Shown: positions 1 to 9,929, numbered from the stretch's first letter. The stretch is DNA of 64,000 bases from Metabacillus arenae (GCF_014773385.1 NZ_JACXAI010000003.1:186001-250000); one strand, 5' to 3'. The notes: generated from the letters alone by a model not told the origin. Numbers and translations are program-made.

Positions 1-1
1 A

Positions 2-2215
2 TTATTTTCCTATTTAAAATCTTCTGAGGTTATTCAATCAAATGTTGCGAAAGAAAAACAACAAAGCATTTATCAAGTTCAAACCAACATTGAACTAGTT
101 TTAAAAACCGTTGATCATTCCTTAACAAATTTTGTTTCTTCTTCTCAACTTACGGACACGCTAGCAGAGCCATTAATGCCAACCCAATTTCAGCTATATA
201 ATCGGGTGAGAGAAGAATTAAGCCACCTGCAAACATATGATACGGGATTGAACGATGTGTTGTTAGTCAGTCTTCAGGAAAATTGGATTATTAATAACAG
301 CGGCCTTCAAAGACTTAATACGACACAAGCAAAGGAGATTCAGAATAATTATCTCTCATTACCAACAAAATCCACATGGTTGATGGAAAAGAAAAACAAG
401 CTGTTATTTAATCCTGATGTAAACGAATCCTGTACGTATCACATGAATCTCGTTAAACAGCTGCCTCTTAATAGTGTAAGGAAAACAGGAGTTGCTGTTG
501 CAACCATTCCTATTTGTGAATTTTCAACGATTACTTCTCAAAATCTTGATGTAGAAACGACCGTCATTTTAAATGAAGAATTCCAAGTCGTTGGTCATAG
601 TACATTTAAGAATATCGGGAAAGATTTTTCCAACCATGAACTAATAAAAAATTTGCAAAATATTGAACAGCGTTCAGGTCAATTTAATATGGATATTGAT
701 GAAATCGGTTACAAAATTACTTTTCGAAAATCAGACTATAATGATTGGACTTATCTCTCTTTAATCAAAATAAAAGACCTAAATCAACAATCGAGTTCCA
801 TCGGTTGGTTTACATTTTTTATTTGTACAACCTTACTCATCTTATCTTTATGTATTTCATTCATAGGTTCAAATCGGATTTATCGGCCAATCCTTAGACT
901 TCAGGAAATGATTTCAAGTAGGTTTAACCATAAATCAGGGATTGAGCATCGTAATGAATTTGATTTAATTGAGTATCAAATTCAGCATATGTTAGACCAA
1001 AATGTACAGCTGGAACAAAAGGTGCAAGGTCAAGTAACTCAATTAAAGCAGTTTTTCATGGTTAAGCTTTTACAAGGAAAAGTGAGTACAGATGAGTTAC
1101 CGACTAAGCTTGCTTCCTTTGGCTTTAACCAGCAATGGAGAAAACTTTGTGTGTTTACCCTCCAAATTGATTCGTTTGAGGGGACAAGCTATAACAGTAA
1201 AGAAGAGGATTTATTGTTATTTACCATAAACACAATGATTGAGGATCTTTTTCCTAGTCATACTAGAATGACGCCGATTGTCATGAATCGTACTCAAGTC
1301 ACGGTCTTTCTAAGTCATCATGAATCTGACAAAGAGTACACATATTTTATCAACGGCCTAGCCCAAACCATTCAAGAAAAAGTAAAGGAAGAATTAAACA
1401 TACCTGTAAGCATCGGGATTAGCTTGCCGTTTATGAACTTGACTTCAACGATTCATGCTTATAAAGAAGGCCTTGAAGCATTAAAGTACACCATTAAGTT
1501 CGGGACAGAATCCATTATCTTTTTTGAAAATCTAGAAAGAAGTACATCGTTCCATACCTTCTTTCCAAAACAAATCGAGAATGAATTATTCGATGCGATT
1601 AAAATTTGTGATAAACCTAAAATCGATGAACTGCTAAGCAACTTACTAGCTACAATAGTGGAAAAGGAGTCAAACCATACTCATTATCAAATTTCCATCG
1701 TACGATTGCTTAATGATTTGATTGAATTAATGCAAACATTAGGAATTGAAATTATTGAATTAGATAACAAAAAGACGCTATTCGATCATTTATATGAATT
1801 AAAAAAAATATCGGAAATACACTATTGGTTTAGAGATGTCATTATTTATCCACTCATCAAAAAGATTGAAGAACGGACAGAATTTCAATATAAGAACCTT
1901 TCTGATAAAATCATCCATATCGTTCAACAAGAATTCGATACAGATATAACACTAGAAACAATTGCCGCAAGACTTCACTATAATCCGAACTATTTAAGCA
2001 GTATTTTCCGAAAAGAAACGAACATTTCATTCAGTGAATACGTATCATTGTATCGACTAAATATGGCAAAAAAATGGCTAGAAGAAACAAATATGTCTGT
2101 AAAAGAAATTTCTGAAAAGCTGAAATATAATAATTCACAAAACTTTATTCGATCATTTCGTAAAAATGAAGGAACGACACCAGGTAAGTATCGGGAGCTT
2201 AAAAAGGCCCAATAA
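2..2215 (+). CDS. AraC-family sensor-regulator (YesS-like), 5' end outside window
   Basis: The frame is open from the first full codon at base 2, so the gene begins left of the window; 737 residues are visible. An ATG at 176 is internal. The visible part has an extracytoplasmic sensor-like region, a transmembrane helix at about residues 273-291, a HAMP-like and central region, and a C-terminal AraC HTH domain (last ~100 residues; two helix-turn-helix units ending in TTPGKYR). This layout is that of YesS-type regulators beside polysaccharide-use genes in Bacillaceae. It probably senses an extracellular sugar or binding protein and activates the pectin/xylan genes that follow. The family is clear; the ligand is not known. 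Confidence 0.85.
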   Translation, partial: LFSYLKSSEVIQSNVAKEKQQSIYQVQTNIELVLKTVDHSLTNFVSSSQLTDTLAEPLMPTQFQLYNRVREELSHLQTYDTGLNDVLLVSLQENWIINNSGLQRLNTTQAKEIQNNYLSLPTKSTWLMEKKNKLLFNPDVNESCTYHMNLVKQLPLNSVRKTGVAVATIPICEFSTITSQNLDVETTVILNEEFQVVGHSTFKNIGKDFSNHELIKNLQNIEQRSGQFNMDIDEIGYKITFRKSDYNDWTYLSLIKIKDLNQQSSSIGWFTFFICTTLLILSLCISFIGSNRIYRPILRLQEMISSRFNHKSGIEHRNEFDLIEYQIQHMLDQNVQLEQKVQGQVTQLKQFFMVKLLQGKVSTDELPTKLASFGFNQQWRKLCVFTLQIDSFEGTSYNSKEEDLLLFTINTMIEDLFPSHTRMTPIVMNRTQVTVFLSHHESDKEYTYFINGLAQTIQEKVKEELNIPVSIGISLPFMNLTSTIHAYKEGLEALKYTIKFGTESIIFFENLERSTSFHTFFPKQIENELFDAIKICDKPKIDELLSNLLATIVEKESNHTHYQISIVRLLNDLIELMQTLGIEIIELDNKKTLFDHLYELKKISEIHYWFRDVIIYPLIKKIEERTEFQYKNLSDKIIHIVQQEFDTDITLETIAARLHYNPNYLSSIFRKETNISFSEYVSLYRLNMAKKWLEETNMSVKEISEKLKYNNSQNFIRSFRKNEGTTPGKYRELKKAQ

Positions 2216-2244
2216 TCTATCAGCACTTTCTTATGTTAAACCGG

Positions 2245-2283
2245 AAAAAAGGAGCTCTCTAATTTGAGACAGCTCCTTTTTTT
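2245..2283 (+). terminator. Rho-independent terminator of the AraC gene
   Basis: An inverted repeat AAAAAAGGAGCT / AGCTCCTTTTTTT with a 14-nt loop begins about 30 bases after the AraC stop and ends in a T-run. Confidence 0.9.
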
Positions 2284-2340
2284 GGGATGAGAAAGCTTAA
2301 GATAATTAAAGTAATAACGAGTTAAAAGTTTGAGGTTATG

Positions 2341-2460
2341 ATTGTCCGGCTCAGGCATTATTGGTCATAAGCCAATCCGTCTGGGAAGGTTAAAGCAAAG
2401 CCTTACAGCCGGCTCGCTCGCATGCTTGTCTCCGAAGGACACGCGCCTCTGAGCTTTTCT
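2341..2460 (+). repeat. Dispersed Bacillus-type intergenic repeat, copy A
   Basis: About 120 bases align with the reverse complement of 52706-52837. They share the exact 19-mer GGTCATAAGCCAATCCGTC, and both start with ATTGTC and end with a C-rich block followed by CTGAG and TTTTC. GC content is higher than in the flanks. It resembles a repeat class common between genes in Bacillus genomes; its function is unknown. Confidence 0.75.
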
Positions 2461-2468
2461 TCCTTCAA

Positions 2469-3974
2469 CTATCTTTTATACTCTTCATTCAACTCCTTAA
2501 TAATCTGATACCCGCCATTTTTTCTCCATTTCTCAATTTCTTGCTTAAATCCTTCCTCATCCAATTCCCCTAATATAAATTTGAAAGTAGCACCATCGAT
2601 TATCTTTCTAAGTTCACTCCCTTGTTCTGTAAACATCGGGGAGAACAATGCTTCTGCAGGATTTGTAACAAGGAAATTTTCATTATCCTCTGTTAATTTA
2701 TCGAATTTTACTCGCATGGGATCACTTTGATTTGTATAGGAACTTGTATTTAGACTTTTTAAAGCATGATATGGTTTTACATCACGAGCCAATAGCCCTT
2801 TATTCTCCTCAATAATTTCAAACGTCCCATCTTCAAGTTTTCGATAATGCACTCCCTCAATCCCTATTTCCATCAAAGTAGCGATATCACTTTCTGCCAT
2901 TCGATCCAAAAAGGCTAGGACCTTTTTAAGCTTCTCTTCAGTTTTTACCGAAGCCTTCGGAATTGCAAACATTCCGCCATGACCGCCAACTGCCCAAACA
3001 TGTTCCTTTCCATCGGGACCTTTGATCCGATTGGTGATATCGATTTTTGCATTCGGGTTTAATTTTATTGCTTTATTCCTCATATCGATGGCATCAACCA
3101 TATTCCCGATATAAATGCCGGCTTGCCCTTTAATAAATAACTCTTGTTGTTGATCTTTACTAGTGATTGTAAAATTGTGATTTATTAATTTCTCATCATA
3201 CAGTTTCTTCATGAACTTCATTGTGTTCATATACTCCTCTGTTTCAAAGTCAGGAATTAGCAAGCCGCTTCTTTCTCCCCACTCATTTGGTGTTCCCATG
3301 TAGGAAGCAAGGGTTTTAAATACCCCATATGTTAAATCATTTCGATCTGTGAAACCAATCGTATCATGCTTCCCATTTTGATCAGGGTCATTGTATGTAA
3401 ATGCTTTTCCTATGTTGTATAAATCGTCTACTGTATCAGGCATCGGTAAAGATAAATTTTGTAACCAGTCTTTACGGATCACAACACCTTGTCTTGAAAG
3501 TGGTCTTTCTCGGTAAATTCCATAAATTTTTCCTTCTACTGAAATATTATTTAATATAGTATCATTCATATTTCTTAAATTTGGATATTCATCTAAGTAA
3601 GGTCCTACTTCCCAGAACATGCCTGATTTTAAAGAATTTAAGACAGAAGAGGCTTTAATGTCTGTGATGGTCACAATTTCAGGCAATTTCCCTGATGCCA
3701 ATGCAGCATTTAGCCTGTCTGCTTGTATAGCATCTGGTACCCAGATTATGTTAATCTTGGTGTTTGTCACTCTCTCAATCTTCTTTATAATCACATCACT
3801 TGGTGGTTGTTGTTTATGCAGGACCGTCATCCAGTCCAAATCTAAACCAGAATAATTAAGCGGGTCTTGCTTTCCCCTCAAAGACTCCTTGGAAACAACA
3901 GCTTTTGAATTTGCACACCCTAATAAAACGCCAACTAGTATTACAACTAGAAACAAAACTCTTATTTGCTTCAT
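2469..3974 (-). CDS. LplA/YesO-type sugar-binding lipoprotein (ABC importer)
   Basis: A 501-residue family-1 extracellular solute-binding protein. A lipoprotein signal ends in L-L-G-C with the lipidated Cys at residue 20, so it should be anchored on the outer face of the membrane. It is paralogous to the products at 9930-11456 and 20117-21622, sharing blocks such as WEVGPYLDEYPNL, LSRQG and TDRNDL. GGAGGGGG precedes the ATG. No permease is adjacent; the nearest pair is LplB/LplC at 7931-9794. A cre-like box lies 34 bases upstream of the start codon. It probably binds oligogalacturonides, rhamnogalacturonides or xylo-oligomers; specificity cannot be read from the sequence. Confidence 0.88.
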   Translation of the reverse strand: MKQIRVLFLVVILVGVLLGCANSKAVVSKESLRGKQDPLNYSGLDLDWMTVLHKQQPPSDVIIKKIERVTNTKINIIWVPDAIQADRLNAALASGKLPEIVTITDIKASSVLNSLKSGMFWEVGPYLDEYPNLRNMNDTILNNISVEGKIYGIYRERPLSRQGVVIRKDWLQNLSLPMPDTVDDLYNIGKAFTYNDPDQNGKHDTIGFTDRNDLTYGVFKTLASYMGTPNEWGERSGLLIPDFETEEYMNTMKFMKKLYDEKLINHNFTITSKDQQQELFIKGQAGIYIGNMVDAIDMRNKAIKLNPNAKIDITNRIKGPDGKEHVWAVGGHGGMFAIPKASVKTEEKLKKVLAFLDRMAESDIATLMEIGIEGVHYRKLEDGTFEIIEENKGLLARDVKPYHALKSLNTSSYTNQSDPMRVKFDKLTEDNENFLVTNPAEALFSPMFTEQGSELRKIIDGATFKFILGELDEEGFKQEIEKWRKNGGYQIIKELNEEYKR

Positions 3975-4007
3975 TTTCCCCCTCCAAAATGAAATTCATC
4001 CTTAATA

Positions 4008-4021
4008 TGAAAGCGCTTACT
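4008..4021 (-). promoter_or_regulatory. cre box (CcpA) upstream of binding-protein gene
   Basis: TGAAAGCGCTTACT fits the catabolite-responsive element consensus and lies 34 bases upstream of the start codon at 3974, which would allow carbon catabolite repression. Confidence 0.7.
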
Positions 4022-4412
4022 ATATCATTATTACTAATATAGCATAAAATATTTAAAAGCTATTTTTTTCACAATCTTTTTTCTGAAAAGTTAGTTAATT
4101 GTGATAAAATACTAGACAGAAAGGTACGTTCAGGCTGGCAAAATGAATCGTATGCAAAGAAAACAGTAGTGATTTTACGAGTATTTAGGAAGCGATAGAC
4201 TCTATCCGCGTTCACCCATTACAGCCTGCCATGGTGTATATTTATTTAACAATATTATGAATATAACAGTTCTGGACTTGGTGCTGCTAATAAAATGATC
4301 GAAAATGTTATCAGAAACGGAAATAGAGGAATTAACATTCTAAAAAATTTTTAAGTTTGCAGTTGGCTGGGTACCGATAGTTAAGAGGTAGAATCTTCAG
4401 GGAGGCTTTTAT
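4022..4412. other. Intergenic stretch without a recognisable gene
   Basis: AT-rich spacer between the divergent binding-protein and esterase genes. A short open stretch near 4270-4353 (reading SGLGAANKMIEN) ends in TAA; it has no start or ribosome binding site and could be a gene remnant. The promoters of both neighbours should lie here. Confidence 0.4.
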
Positions 4413-5198
4413 ATGACAAATCTATTATGGCCAGATGGTGCACCGTTTCTAGAATCAGTACAAGGCTATTCCCCAACAATTAGCCTTTATCTAGCAGATC
4501 GTCATGACAAGCATGGTGCTGTCGTTATTTTTCCAGGCGGTGGTTATCAGCATCGTGCACAACATGAGGGAAAACCAGTCGCAAGATGGTTGAATAATCT
4601 AGGTATTTCAGCTTTTGTGTTAAACTACCGGGTATCACCATATAGACACCCTGCTCCATTGGCAGATGCTCAGCGTGCGATTCGCTATGTCCGCCACTAT
4701 GCAAAGGAATGGAACATTGATAAACAAAAAATTGGAATCTTAGGCTTTTCAGCAGGTGGACACCTCGCTTCAGCAATATCAACTAACTTTATGCAAAAAT
4801 ACTATGAATCTACTGATAAAATGGATCTTGAAAGCTGTCGGCCGGACATAGCAATCCTTTGTTATCCAGTTATTTCATTCACACAACATTTTCACGAAGG
4901 CTCCATTCTAAACTTGCTTGGAGAAAGCTCATCTGATCAGCTTCGTGTCTTATTATCTAGTGAAAATAATGTTTCTGCTGGTACACCGCCGACTTTTCTA
5001 TGGCACACAGCTAATGATGCGTCAGTGCCTGTTGAAAACAGTCTTCTTTATGCACAAGCTTTAAGTAAAAACAATATCCCCTATGAAATGCATATCTTCC
5101 CAAATGGTCGCCACGGCTTGGGACTCGCTGAAGATGTTCCGGACGTCGGGAAATGGACTGAGTTGTGCAGAGATTGGTTGATTCAACAAGGTTTTTGA
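4413..5198 (+). CDS. Alpha/beta-hydrolase esterase, probable acetylxylan/pectin acetylesterase
   Basis: 261 residues without a signal peptide, so probably cytoplasmic. The oxyanion loop is GGGY (residues 38-41), the nucleophile elbow is G-F-S-A-G-G, and late Asp (near NDASVPVENS) and His (GRHGLG) complete the triad. This is the pattern of small carbohydrate esterases (BD-FAE/Axe-like) that remove acetyl groups from imported xylo- or pecto-oligosaccharides. AGGGAGG lies 7 bases before the ATG. It converges on the GH43 gene across a shared terminator. Exact substrate uncertain. Confidence 0.8.
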   Translation: MTNLLWPDGAPFLESVQGYSPTISLYLADRHDKHGAVVIFPGGGYQHRAQHEGKPVARWLNNLGISAFVLNYRVSPYRHPAPLADAQRAIRYVRHYAKEWNIDKQKIGILGFSAGGHLASAISTNFMQKYYESTDKMDLESCRPDIAILCYPVISFTQHFHEGSILNLLGESSSDQLRVLLSSENNVSAGTPPTFLWHTANDASVPVENSLLYAQALSKNNIPYEMHIFPNGRHGLGLAEDVPDVGKWTELCRDWLIQQGF

Positions 5199-5207
5199 GC
5201 TTTAATG

Positions 5208-5246
5208 AAAATAACCTTAGCCGATCATACAGGGCTAAGGTTATTT
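5208..5246. terminator. Bidirectional terminator between esterase and GH43 gene
   Basis: Perfect inverted repeat AAATAACCTTAGCC / GGCTAAGGTTATTT with a 10-base loop between two convergent genes; A/T runs on both sides allow use on both strands. Confidence 0.85.
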
Positions 5247-5252
5247 AATAAT

Positions 5253-6818
5253 CTATGAAATTCCTACATACTCAAACCAATCAAAATCTGCATAGTTATG
5301 ACTTTCTTTTCCATTGCTGCTTACATACATACCAAGATAGGCACCGACAAATCCTCCTGCAAGGTCGGTACTTAAAATTCTTCCATCTACATTTTCCTTT
5401 AACATGATCCACTCTTCTGATCTGACCCCATAATAAAAACTATAATCTTGTCCAATTGCTTCTACTTTGAAAAATAATCTCGGGTTATTTGAAAGCTCTG
5501 ATGCCAGTATTTGTTCTTCCCCGGCTTCTCTTTTCACTAAGCGGACAAATGAATTTTCGCCAATTTTCGTTACTACTAATCGGAATTGATAATTATGATT
5601 TTGCAGAAGTACTAATCCTGCTGATTCTGATTCATTTTCAGGTTGAAACTCCATAACAGTTGTTGCAGCAAAATGAATATGCTGCTGACGCCTCCCAATA
5701 AAGCTAGGGTTGGTTTCTTCTGTAATAGAATCTGGCTTACTGTGTAGTCGTAAAAATCCGGGACGTTCTTCTAATGACCAAAAGTCTCCTCTTGGAGTAC
5801 GAATGAAATTCCATTGTATGCTTAACTCATTTGAATCAAAATGATCACAAACGGGCAGAGATGGCCATCTTTTTTCTTTAAGTCTAGGACGTTTCCCTTC
5901 GAATTCAACGATTCCCTTGCCTGGATTGACAACTGGCCAGCCATTTTCCCATGTGAACGGAACTAAAAATGTTTCCCTTCCAAGGTTTCGAAATTCTCCA
6001 CCATATGGGCGGGATGCAAGACATGTCATCCACCAATCCCCATCCTGTGTCTCAACGATATCTGCATGGCCGACATTTGCAATCGGATAATTCCTCCCTA
6101 AATGACGATGTGTCAAGATTGGATTTGTTTTACAAACTTCATAAGGTCCTGTAATTTCTTTACTTCTAGCAATGGTAACCGAGTGTGTAAAGCCAGTTCC
6201 ACCTTCTGCGATCATTAGGTAATATAAATCATTCACCTTATATAAATGGGGAGCTTCTTGTGCATGAATTTGTTTCAATGCACCATCCCATAGGCTGAAC
6301 TTTGGACCTGTCAGCTGCTTAGTTTCTATATCAAGTTCCTGCAGCCAAATCTCCATATGCTTTGGATAATTCTGTCCCGCGGGAGGCATTCTATTTCCCG
6401 TATAATAGACTTTTCCATCGTCATCAAAAAATAATGAAGGATCAATACCAGGTGCATCAGTGAGCCAATTCGGATCAGACCATGGACCTGAAGGATTAGT
6501 TGCCGTTACATAAAAATTTTTCCGAGCACCAGTTTGACTCACAACAAAAGTTGTTATCATATAAAATACGCCATCGTGATAACGTATTGTTGGCGCATAA
6601 ATCCCTCTTGAGCTTGGCGTACGATCTAAATTCAGCTGGGATGGTCTGTCGAGCACATGACCAATTTGCCGCCAATTCACAAGATCTTTACTATGAAAAA
6701 TCGGCACCCCTGGAAAATACTCAAAGGTAGAAGTGACTAAATAATAATCTTCTCCTACTCTGCAAATTGATGGATCAGGATAAAAACCAGGTAAAATGGG
6801 ATTTTGAAAAGTCTCCAT
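5253..6818 (-). CDS. GH43 beta-xylosidase / alpha-L-arabinofuranosidase
   Basis: 521 residues from the ATG at 6818, which has AAAGGG nine bases upstream; a TTG three codons earlier is less well placed. The N-terminal five-bladed propeller begins NPILPGFYPDPS, giving the catalytic base Asp. The pKa-modulating Asp is in GIDPSLF and the acid Glu in MIAEGGTG. The C-terminal ~200 residues look like the beta-sandwich found in XynB-type GH43 enzymes, and length matches that group (about 530 residues). No signal peptide: it likely trims xylo- or arabino-oligomers in the cytoplasm. It is cotranscribed with the esterase immediately upstream (18-base gap). Confidence 0.9.
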   Translation of the reverse strand: METFQNPILPGFYPDPSICRVGEDYYLVTSTFEYFPGVPIFHSKDLVNWRQIGHVLDRPSQLNLDRTPSSRGIYAPTIRYHDGVFYMITTFVVSQTGARKNFYVTATNPSGPWSDPNWLTDAPGIDPSLFFDDDGKVYYTGNRMPPAGQNYPKHMEIWLQELDIETKQLTGPKFSLWDGALKQIHAQEAPHLYKVNDLYYLMIAEGGTGFTHSVTIARSKEITGPYEVCKTNPILTHRHLGRNYPIANVGHADIVETQDGDWWMTCLASRPYGGEFRNLGRETFLVPFTWENGWPVVNPGKGIVEFEGKRPRLKEKRWPSLPVCDHFDSNELSIQWNFIRTPRGDFWSLEERPGFLRLHSKPDSITEETNPSFIGRRQQHIHFAATTVMEFQPENESESAGLVLLQNHNYQFRLVVTKIGENSFVRLVKREAGEEQILASELSNNPRLFFKVEAIGQDYSFYYGVRSEEWIMLKENVDGRILSTDLAGGFVGAYLGMYVSSNGKESHNYADFDWFEYVGIS

Positions 6819-6836
6819 ACGTATCAACCCTTTCTA

Positions 6837-7862
6837 TCAAATCTTATTTAACATTTCTAGTAACCAATCAATGGACTGATCACCGCAAATTTCATGGTTC
6901 CCCTTAAAAAAGTGATGTGCTAAAGCATCTCTGCGATCAAAGTCTTGGTAGATTTCATTTAATGTTTTAAGCGCCTCTTCTACTTGCCTAATAGGAAACA
7001 GATGATCCCTTGTCCCAGCTTCAATAAAAAGCGGTCTCGGCGCTATTAAGCCAATAAGCTCTGGCATTTCGGCTAGCTGTAAAATGCCAGGAATATAATT
7101 ATCAAGACAATGTCTTCTTGCCATGATACTTCCTTTAAATGTGTTCGTATAACCTGTAATGACTGTTGCTTTTATTCGTAAATCCAGCACAGATGTAAAC
7201 GCTGCGACAAGACCTCCTCCTGAAAACCCCATACACCCAATTCTTTCTGGATCCACTTCATCAAGTGAAGATATATAATCTAGGACTCTCCTGCATTCAA
7301 ACACTCGCAAACCGGGCAATGTCTTCCCCATTAACAGCAATTGACTAGCTAATGAAAAACAGGAATTTACTGTAGGTAAATTTGAGTGGCGATCCTCTGC
7401 AAGTTTACGATCACCAAAGCCAATCATTTCAGGGGCAGCGACAATCATTCCTTTTCGAACAAGCTCTAACGCAAAATTTTTATGAATGCCTGGTTCCTCA
7501 AGGTTTTCTGTCCCATCTGAATTCATCCCGATTACTTCTTTACTTCCATAACCATGACCATGCAAGGCAAGAACCACTGGAAGTTTCGTCTTTTCTTTCC
7601 GTTTTGGGATAAGAACATAGACTGGGGCTTTCAAGGATTCAGTTGTTGTGATTTCAACTCGTAATTGTTTATAATCATCTGTTTCTACTTTTTCTAATAA
7701 AGCAGGCTTTAATTTCTCTTGTGGCGGAATAGAAAACTCACCCATTGATTTTTGAAAGGGAGCTTTAAGATTTTGTTTCCATTCTTCATTATAAGTTTCA
7801 GTATCATTTCGGACTGTCTGATGATATAGTTTTTCTATATATTGACCTGGATCCCACATCAT
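6837..7862 (-). CDS. Alpha/beta hydrolase, acetyl-esterase-like (dienelactone hydrolase family)
   Basis: About 341 residues. GGGAGGAG at 7873-7866 places the start at the ATG at 7862 or the next codon, rather than the GTG at 7892. Motifs: oxyanion LHGHGYGS, nucleophile G-F-S-G-G-G, Asp in EAGTRDHLFP and His in FFKGNHEI. The fold resembles the Abhydrolase_7 group of putative acetylxylan esterases. No signal peptide. It lies between the permease genes and the GH43 gene on one strand, so it probably acts on imported acetylated oligosaccharides. The substrate is inferred from context. Confidence 0.75.
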   Translation of the reverse strand: MMWDPGQYIEKLYHQTVRNDTETYNEEWKQNLKAPFQKSMGEFSIPPQEKLKPALLEKVETDDYKQLRVEITTTESLKAPVYVLIPKRKEKTKLPVVLALHGHGYGSKEVIGMNSDGTENLEEPGIHKNFALELVRKGMIVAAPEMIGFGDRKLAEDRHSNLPTVNSCFSLASQLLLMGKTLPGLRVFECRRVLDYISSLDEVDPERIGCMGFSGGGLVAAFTSVLDLRIKATVITGYTNTFKGSIMARRHCLDNYIPGILQLAEMPELIGLIAPRPLFIEAGTRDHLFPIRQVEEALKTLNEIYQDFDRRDALAHHFFKGNHEICGDQSIDWLLEMLNKI

Positions 7863-7930
7863 TGTCTCCTCCCAAAAAATCCCCAGGATCACAACCTTCT
7901 CAAAGGGTGTCGAATTTGATTGTTGATCAC

Positions 7931-8806
7931 TTACTCTTTAATGGATCCCAGCAACGCACCTTTCGTAAAATGCTTCTGTAAGAAAGGATAAACCAATAAC
8001 ACTGGAATAGTCGCGACAACGATAACTGCCATTTTTACCGTTAGCTCTGGAGGCGGAACATCGGTAAATTCAGAGCCGTCATAGCTCAATCCACTAGCTA
8101 AAACAACAATTTGACGCAACAGCACTTGAACTGGCCATAGATCGGAATTATTAATATACAAAATCGCATGCATGTAAGTGTTCCAATACGTTACAGCATA
8201 GAATAGCGAGATTGTAGCAATTGCTGGCATCGAACAAGGGATAATGATTCGGAACAAAATCCCAAAGTCATTACAGCCATCAATCTTTGCTGCATCTTCC
8301 AATGAGTCAGGTAATGCTTGGAAAAAGCTTTTTAAAATGATCATATTAAATACATTAATTGAAACCGGGATAATCAACGACAATAATGAATCAAGCAGCC
8401 CTGTATATTTCACGACTAAGAATGTTGGAATCATCCCGCCATTGAACAGCATCGTGAATACAAAGAAGAACATGATCCCCCTTCTGCCAACTAAATCCTT
8501 TCTTGATAATCCGTATGCCGTTAATACAGAAAGAAACATACTCCAGACCGTTCCACCCGCCGTCACCGCAATGGATACTAAAAGTGACCGGAAAATAGTA
8601 TCAGTAGAAAAGATATATTTATATGCTGCTAAACTCCATTCAGTCGGAAAAAGAACAAATTGTTTTTCGGCTAATTCAGCACTCGTTGTAAATGAACTAG
8701 CAATGACGTGAATAAAAGGCAGCACCGTCACTAATGCAATAATTGTTAGTAAAAAAATATTCGTTATGTTAAAAATCCTGCTGCCTAGAGATTTATCTTC
8801 AACCAT
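7931..8806 (-). CDS. LplC/YesQ-type sugar ABC permease
   Basis: 291 residues when started at the ATG at 8806, preceded by GGAGGGAGAGG; an in-frame ATG at 8857 would overlap the upstream gene and lacks a site. About six membrane segments are visible. The cytoplasmic EAA loop reads EDAAKIDG followed by IIIPCSMP, the contact for the shared ATPase. It pairs with LplB to carry oligosaccharides. No ATPase gene is present, as is usual for Lpl/Yes systems that borrow an MsmX-like ATPase. Confidence 0.9.
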   Translation of the reverse strand: MVEDKSLGSRIFNITNIFLLTIIALVTVLPFIHVIASSFTTSAELAEKQFVLFPTEWSLAAYKYIFSTDTIFRSLLVSIAVTAGGTVWSMFLSVLTAYGLSRKDLVGRRGIMFFFVFTMLFNGGMIPTFLVVKYTGLLDSLLSLIIPVSINVFNMIILKSFFQALPDSLEDAAKIDGCNDFGILFRIIIPCSMPAIATISLFYAVTYWNTYMHAILYINNSDLWPVQVLLRQIVVLASGLSYDGSEFTDVPPPELTVKMAVIVVATIPVLLVYPFLQKHFTKGALLGSIKE

Positions 8807-8834
8807 TGTTATCCTCTCCCTCCTTAAAGACCAA

Positions 8835-9794
8835 TTAATAGATTCCTTCTTCGCCATTTTTCTTAGCTAACCAGTTTGCAAAGACTACTAGGATGAGCCC
8901 TACGATCCCTTTAAAAAAACCAACCGCTGTACTGTAACTAAACTGACCTTGCTTTAATCCCGCTGTATACACATACGTATCAAAAATTTCTGCTACTTCC
9001 CGGTTTGCTGCGTTCAACAGTAGAAAGACATGCTCAAAACCAAGCTCAAGAACATCACCTATTTTTAAAATAAGCAGAATGATAATGACACTCTTAATGG
9101 AAGGCAGTGTAATATGCCACATTTGCTGAAATCGATTGGCCCCATCCATTCTTGCTGCTTCATATAATTGGGGATCAATAGCAGCCATTGCTGCAAGATA
9201 GATAATCGTCCCCCATCCAGCTTCCCGCCAAATAACCTGTGTGATATACATGGGACGGAACCAATCTGGGTTTAAAAGAAAATTAATTTGTTCAAATCCT
9301 AAAGCAGCCAATAGTCCATTAATAATTCCTCCATCGAGCGTGAGCATAACGTATCCAATCGACACGATAATGACCCAGGACATAAAATGAGGAATATAAA
9401 TTAATGTTTGAACTGTTCTTTTAAAAGCCATAAACCGTACTTCATTTAGCATTAGTGCTAATATAATTGGGATTGGGAAGAAAAAGATCAAATTTAAAGC
9501 GAACAAAATTAAGGTATTACCAAAGATCATCCAAAAATCCGGCTCTGAAAATAGGCGTTCAAAGTGTTTAAAACCAACCCACTCACTGCCGGAAATCCCC
9601 AAGTATGGTTTATAATCTTGAAAGGCAATAATTAGTCCATACATTGGAATGTATTTATAAATGATGAAATACAAAATTCCAGGTAATAGCATGAAGTAAA
9701 TCCATTTATTTTTCTTAATTTTTCTCATGAGTTCATTACGCCTTGTTTCCTTAGCAACGATAAGATCTTTTTTAGTAGCTATTTCACTATTCAT
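8835..9794 (-). CDS. LplB/YesP-type sugar ABC permease
   Basis: 319 residues from the ATG at 9794, with GGAAAGGA upstream; a TTG at 9812 is less likely. An N-terminal basic cytoplasmic segment is followed by about six membrane segments. The EAA loop reads YEAARMDGANRF with ITLPSI after it. It is translated just ahead of lplC (28-base gap). Its natural binding protein would be the interrupted gene immediately upstream (9930-11456). Confidence 0.9.
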   Translation of the reverse strand: MNSEIATKKDLIVAKETRRNELMRKIKKNKWIYFMLLPGILYFIIYKYIPMYGLIIAFQDYKPYLGISGSEWVGFKHFERLFSEPDFWMIFGNTLILFALNLIFFFPIPIILALMLNEVRFMAFKRTVQTLIYIPHFMSWVIIVSIGYVMLTLDGGIINGLLAALGFEQINFLLNPDWFRPMYITQVIWREAGWGTIIYLAAMAAIDPQLYEAARMDGANRFQQMWHITLPSIKSVIIILLILKIGDVLELGFEHVFLLLNAANREVAEIFDTYVYTAGLKQGQFSYSTAVGFFKGIVGLILVVFANWLAKKNGEEGIY

Positions 9795-9873
9795 TGTCGT
9801 CATCCTTTCCAACAGGGAACTCTAGCACCCTCTTCATTCGATTTTTTGGATTCATAGATTTGGCCAAGGTATG

Positions 9874-9908
9874 AAGAGGCTGACTCAGAGCAAGGGGTCA
9901 GCCTCTTT
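9874..9908. terminator. Stem-loop between binding-protein and permease genes
   Basis: AAGAGGCTGAC / GGTCAGCCTCTTT with a short loop. On the minus strand the T-run after it is weak, so it more likely limits read-through or protects the binding-protein mRNA than stops transcription fully, a common arrangement after solute-binding genes. Confidence 0.6.
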
Positions 9909-9929
9909 CATTCACCAGCAGTTTTTAAA

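Noticed and set aside
3619-3855. 78-codon ORF antisense to the first binding-protein gene
   Set aside because: Lies wholly inside a well-supported gene, without a ribosome binding site or recognisable protein.
8244-8711. 155-codon ORF antisense to lplC
   Set aside because: A mirror of a membrane-protein gene; composition is that of an antisense frame, with no start signals.
9874-9908. Stem GAGGCTGAC/GTCAGCCTC as another IS1182 end
   Set aside because: Similar letters to the edges at 39559 and 48206, but no transposase remnant nearby; it fits an intercistronic stem-loop. It also warns that the mdc-flanking edges could be ordinary terminators.
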